Shown here piece by piece: positions 59,835-64,000 of a DNA stretch of 64,000 nucleotides (the stretch's first letter is position 1; every line of letters begins with the position of its first letter). The position numbers were made by a program, and so were the translations under genes. The notes under the pieces are model-generated. The model worked only from the letters and a program-made list of their open reading frames with translations. It was not told the DNA's origin and made no database searches. Source of the stretch: Voacanga thouarsii (Eukaryota; Streptophyta; Magnoliopsida; Gentianales; Apocynaceae); contig JANUWF010002419.1 in the NCBI GenBank assembly GCA_026120185.1, positions 3,927,501-3,991,500 on the forward strand. Direction: 5' to 3'.

Positions 59835-60575
59835 CACTATTAGAAACTGGGTTATTTGTGGTGGCCTCATGACCGCTACAAATATTGAAATGCCTATTGC
59901 AAAAGCGATATACGATGACCATGCAACATTTTTTGGTTGGTTGCAAATGAAGGCGTAGTAAATATTATACGACCGTTTAAGATCGTCATATATAGCTTTT
60001 ATGATGTTTAATGCGATGAAAATTTTCATCTGTGGCAAAAACTCAAAAATGGTGTGGTATTTGTATAAAGTATTTACCACAACGGCCGTCGTAAAAACAT
60101 TTTTATGTGAGGGCTCTCAAGCTGCCACAAGTAATCTTTACATGCAATGGTTCCTCAACCGTTGTGATTAATCTATAAACAATTGTTAGAACCGTCATAA
60201 AAGTCATTTGTTTGTGACAGCTCTCTAGGCATCACAAATAATTTTACAAATGCTACGGATAGTCATAAATTATTTAAATAAGACATTTTCAGCTGCCACA
60301 AATAACTTCATATACAATGGCATTTATGTTGTCATTAATAACACCATCTTTAGCCATCGAATATAGTAGACATATTTGACAATTTAACTATGCCGCAAAT
60401 AATTACATACAACCTCTTATTTTTGTTGTATAAATGTAGTTTATTTACTACACCTATTGAACATCATATTAATTGTCCATTTATGAGAGCTACTTAATCA
60501 TCGTATATAATAATCTCTTAAAATTTATCATCAGCAATAATTTTTATTATGCTGCATGACCTGTTGTAATATCCA
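59835..60575 (+). mobile_element. CACTA-type transposon terminal region
   Basis: Starts CACTATTAGAAAC after TTA, then carries a dense set of subterminal motifs in both orientations, such as GCCACAAATAA, GCCGTCGTAAAAA, ACCGTCATAAAAG and GATCGTCATA, as in En/Spm-like elements. The opposite end (inverse of CACTATTAGAAA) was not seen in the rest of the window, so this is a truncated or very long element. No transposase recognised. Confidence 0.55.
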
Positions 60576-61068
60576 ATTAAGTTCCTTTTTTTTTTTCAAT
60601 TAGTTTCGAGTTTGCCTTAAATTTAACTCAACAATGCAAAATGTTGTAACACATCTGTAAAATACTTTAGCTTCCCTAAAGAAATGAAACACCTTGAAAG
60701 ATCCATATGCAAAAGAACATTGAATTTGCTTTCATTTTTAAAGTACTAAAACTACTATTGAAGTTAAGTTCCAAAATGACACTTAGCTAGGGGCATCTAA
60801 TGTAATAAATTATCCACATGAAAAAATCTAATGTCAAAAACCATGTAGATGGACAAAAATACGTATTAGTTTCATCAAGTGTGCCCTACATTAATTCAAA
60901 AAAAAAAAAAAAAAACCACAGGCTCTTCTTCCTCATTCTCAACAGAGATCCATCTTAGTTTCATCAGGTGAGTCCTACATTAATTCAAGGAAAAGTTCCA
61001 TATTTAGTTTCATCAGCATACAACACTTGCAACATAAAGCAAACAAGCAATTTTACACCACCTAAATT

Positions 61069-61250
61069 AAATATGCTTGATGCTTACCTTGAAAAGGTCA
61101 AAGGTAGAATTTCCACTATTTTTCAACATCAATTACTTAAATCCTAAGCTAAATAAGTCAAGCAAACTAGTAATCTCGTAATAAATATGTTGTATGCTTA
61201 CCTTAAAAGGGTCAAAGCTATACTTTCCACTACTTTCCAACATGAATATT
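61069..61250 (-). repeat. Duplicated exon-like block
   Basis: Two copies about 114 bases apart, 61069-61136 and 61183-61250. On the minus strand the second reads MLESSGKYSFDPFK followed by a GT(AAGC) donor, and the first LMLKNSGNSTFDLFK with the same donor. Both are compatible with a small duplicated exon of an unknown, probably transposon-borne gene. Confidence 0.5.
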
Positions 61251-61930
61251 CAAATTCTTAAACCTAAAAGTGTCTCAATTAGTTCAAGTGGGTAATAGCT
61301 AGTATGTTCCATTTTATTTGGAACAACAAAAATATTTCCATCAAAATGTTGGACAAGAATAAGAACTATGTAAATCATGGCTGCATTTGAAGCATTACAA
61401 AGCTTTCTAGAGTGTATGTTTCAAGCTTTTCTTAGGTGCTTCCTAGAAAAAGCATAGACATAATTGGGGATACAATTCTTGCAATTACAGTAGTAAAGTT
61501 GGGGAAGGAGGACTTAGAGCTCTCCAACAAAATTAAAGTCCAAACATAATGTAAGAGACCAAGATCCATAACAATTACATCAAAGTTTTAAGATACAAAG
61601 TCATCTTATGAGACCAGATGGAATAATGATTCAATAACTCGAGTTCATCTTAAGATCTATGAACTAGTTCCGTGCTAAAAAAGAACAACTGCAATGATAG
61701 TTACCTTGTGAATGTGGAGATGGAGTACCATTGATAAAAAGATCTCCAATTTCTTTCCATTTGATGCCATGGTTGTCGGCCCAACTCCAGGTGATGTGTT
61801 TGATGTAGTAGATGGTTGTAAGTAGGGCGGCTCACTGTTTGGTTTGGAGATTTTGATATCCTTGGTACCGTCCCAAAACTTTAGTACTACCAAATCTTCG
61901 ATACTAGTCCCGAACTATAATTCTAAAATC

Positions 61931-61974
61931 TTCGTCCCGACTTGTCCTGAAATTTCGGGATAAGTCGGGACGAA
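61931..61974. repeat. 44-bp near-perfect palindrome
   Basis: TTCGTCCCGACTTGTCCTGA followed by the inverse arm ending AAGTCGGGACGAA, centred on AAATTT. The arms differ at only two pairs, both of which would be G-U tolerant in RNA. Further CGGGAC/GTCCC-like pieces lie around it. It could form a strong hairpin, such as a subterminal transposon repeat. Confidence 0.8.
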
Positions 61975-62331
61975 AATTTGGAACTTTGGTTATAACTGTT
62001 TCAAGATAAGTCCAGATGAATATTCGAGACTTCAGTTCTAATGGTACAAAATTAGTACCAAATCAGGACCGATTCTAATGGGACAAAATCAGTTCAACAT
62101 ATTGAAACAGTAGCATTATCGCTAGATCTGAAGAACTTAAGAAATAAGAAAACGAAATCCATAGATTTGAAGAACTGAAGCTTTGCCGCTAGATCTGAAG
62201 AAACAAGAAAACAAAATTTTGAGAAAATCAAAAGAAATTACCTATTAATCAGAATTCACGAGCTTTGGCGCAAGATCTGAAGATGGCAACCTTGATTTTG
62301 TAATTGTCATCATGTTGTTCAACTACTATCC

Positions 62332-62628
62332 AATGAATGGGCTAAAAGGGTGCAGAGTGATGCAAAGAACCTCACAGAAGAAAGAATAGAGGAGGTGCTA
62401 AATCAATTTCTTAACGACTTCAAGAAAGATACAATACATTTAAAATGATGGCTAACTTCATTTATTGTTTACAAAGTCTCCAAAGCTGCCCTTAACACCT
62501 ACACAAGGATTATAGTAAAGAAGTACCCAAGCTTCCACGTTAATTCTATCTATGTGAAGCTTGCATTGCTGCTTGATGAGGGCTCTTCTGGCTTGTTCTT
62601 CTTTCGGAAGGAGGTGACAACTTTTTAA
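62332..62628 (+). pseudogene. 3' fragment of a short-chain dehydrogenase/reductase gene (neomenthol dehydrogenase / salutaridine reductase-like)
   Basis: The frame reads [20 protein letters not shown] and [12 protein letters not shown], a TGA, then VYKVSKAALNTYTRIIVKKY, PSFHVNSIYVKLALLLDEGS and SGLFFFRKEVTTF before TAA. In plant SDRs of the (+)-neomenthol dehydrogenase/carbonyl reductase type this is the final exon, with the catalytic YxxxK as AYxVSKAALNAYTR. Here the catalytic Tyr-x-x-x-Lys survives as YKVSK, but the segment that should follow NSI (CPGYVKTD and the next 25 or so residues) is deleted. A stop also interrupts the exon, and the coenzyme-binding N-terminus is absent. Confidence 0.8.
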
Positions 62629-64000
62629 TCAGGAGCACCCAATCAGCATCAACATTTTTTAATATGATTATTAAATTTCAACATAATTTTAAATTATTAA
62701 TAAAATATTAAATTTGAAATATGATTATTGACACTAACATAATTTTTTTAACAAAATAATAATTTAATTATTAATTTTTATATGTAAATAGTATAAAAAT
62801 ATTTATACAATTTTGAAATATTATAAATCATTAGAGTTTTAATTCTCATGACATTTTAATTTTTTGTTACTCTGGCAAAAAAAAAAAAAACACACAATAA
62901 AATTCAAATCATATGATATTTTAAATTACTTCAAAATGTGAAATCCATTAATTTTAGAATATTGCAAAAAATAACACCCACTAAAGGCCTTTTTATTGCA
63001 TATACTGCATGAAATTTCGTATATATTGTAGATTTTAATAATTATAAAAATAATGTGTTTGAGGCTTTAGGTTATATTAGATTAATATGATTTGTTTAGT
63101 TCGATGACAAGATCTAAGGCTAATCATCAAATGAAATTTTGCTAAATTTTGAAGACTAAAAGTTGTGTTCTATTTAAAATAATTATAATATTTTCTAATA
63201 AACATAATTTACAATAATATCAAATGAAATTTAGCCCAAGATGGAAAGTCACACTAAAACAAAAGAGGTATAGAATCAAGCCCCAAGTATACAGACTATC
63301 TCTATTATAAAATAAGTGCATATATATCTTTGGCAAAAAATTGAAAGAAATCTAGCCAAGACTATGAAGAAGCAATTGGAAATGGCAATTCCAGTAAGAA
63401 GATTTCCAATTTTTGTCACTCCTGATTAAAAAAGTTCAACAATGGTGGCAAGAGGAACTAAGAAAAGTCAAATATACACTTTAAATTTAATCAAGTAGCC
63501 AACAAAACAAGTCTCTTAAATTTACCAACCCCTATTTCTCATGTTAAAGAAAACACATTTCCAATAATGGAAAACAAAAAAGCCAAAAAGGCACATATAA
63601 AGAAGTTAGCATATAAATCTTGAGTTATAATTTAGTAATAAAAATAAAAAACCCAATCTAACTTCCAAAATTGCAGCTAGGGATTCTTTGGCTACAAACC
63701 CTAGAAGTAGAAATATATCTAAAACTTAAAGAGAAACAGAGGATGGTACATATCAAATGTACAATTTCGACTTTTGATTTGGAGTTTTGACTCCCTTTTC
63801 CTACGCCCAAGATCTTCAATCACTCACCATCCAAGCTAGAGAATATTAATAACCAAAACAAGTGCCAAACTGAAGGCTTAAAATGGCAAAAATCATCAAA
63901 ATGAAAGCATGCTAGGAAAATGAAAAATTTACCTCTGTGATTAAATGTCCGTTTTCGCACTGGTGTAGATATCTGTATAAGGATACTTAAGGCTATTGGA
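62629..64000. other. AT-rich tail of the window
   Basis: No gene, RNA gene or transposon end recognised on either strand. Only AT-rich sequence with short A runs. Confidence 0.45.

Larger units (their letters stand above)
60576..62330. other. Repeat-rich stretch with local duplications, no intact gene
   Basis: Contains a duplicated TTAGTTTCATCA segment with TCCTACATTAATTCAA or similar at 60866 and 60956 (third partial copy at 61003), a duplicated exon-like block (61069 and 61183), a 44-bp palindrome (61931-61974) and three CGC(T/A)AGATCTGAAGA copies at about 62112, 62188 and 62269. It may be the interior of the CACTA element starting at 59835. The minus strand has coding-like pieces (FDGNIFVVPNKMEHTSYYPL near 61310; HGIKWKEIGDLFINGTPSPH near 61740) that I do not recognise. 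Confidence 0.4.

Overview
This is a window of AT-rich plant nuclear DNA, almost certainly from a eudicot. The genes have many small GT-AG introns, plant-specific proteins are present (a chloroplast-targeted pyrophosphatase, L-galactose dehydrogenase, an ankyrin-DHHC acyltransferase), and the spaces between genes are filled with typical plant transposons. I cannot name the species from sequence alone.

Layout. 0.1-5.5 kb: a complete Ty1/copia LTR retrotransposon with near-identical LTRs and a 5-bp target duplication. Its interior is decayed, and it carries an antisense, intron-containing copy of an RKD (RWP-RK domain) transcription factor gene in place of part of gag, protease and most of integrase. 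6.9-11.4 kb (-): plastid soluble inorganic pyrophosphatase, 6 exons. 14.5-15.2 kb: a diverged repeat array. 15.4-21.8 kb (+): coatomer delta subunit, 11 coding exons. 24.0-24.6 kb (+): an intronless plant gene of unknown function. 24.6-35.2 kb: a gene-poor AT-rich stretch with simple repeats, a probable gypsy LTR end, an old plastid DNA insert (ndhA exon/intron and trnR-ACG remnants) and a second array of the 14.5-kb repeat family in inverted orientation. 35.4-44.6 kb (+): PAT23-like ankyrin/DHHC protein S-acyltransferase, 13 exons, with two MITEs in its introns. 45.4-49.3 kb (-): L-galactose dehydrogenase, 5 exons, tail-to-tail with the acyltransferase. 50.3-52.2 kb: a solo LTR with target duplication. 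53-57.2 kb (-): a dead Helitron RepHel coding region. 57.6-59.2 kb (+): a coiled-coil protein pseudogene interrupted by a long-TIR element. 59.8-62 kb: a CACTA-type terminus and other repeats. 62.3-62.6 kb (+): the 3' end of a short-chain dehydrogenase pseudogene. The last 1.4 kb shows nothing recognisable.

The four conserved genes are housekeeping or metabolic (plastid pyrophosphate removal, COPI vesicle coat, palmitoylation, ascorbate synthesis) and show no operon-like or pathway linkage. Their exon joins were checked by hand for phase: all four reconstruct to full-length open frames of 291, 519, 541 and 322 residues.

The most unusual object is the copia element. It appears to be a recently transposed, non-autonomous retrotransposon that has taken up an RKD gene with its introns, in antisense orientation. 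RKD genes control egg-cell and embryo identity in plants, so a mobile antisense RKD copy deserves a second look.
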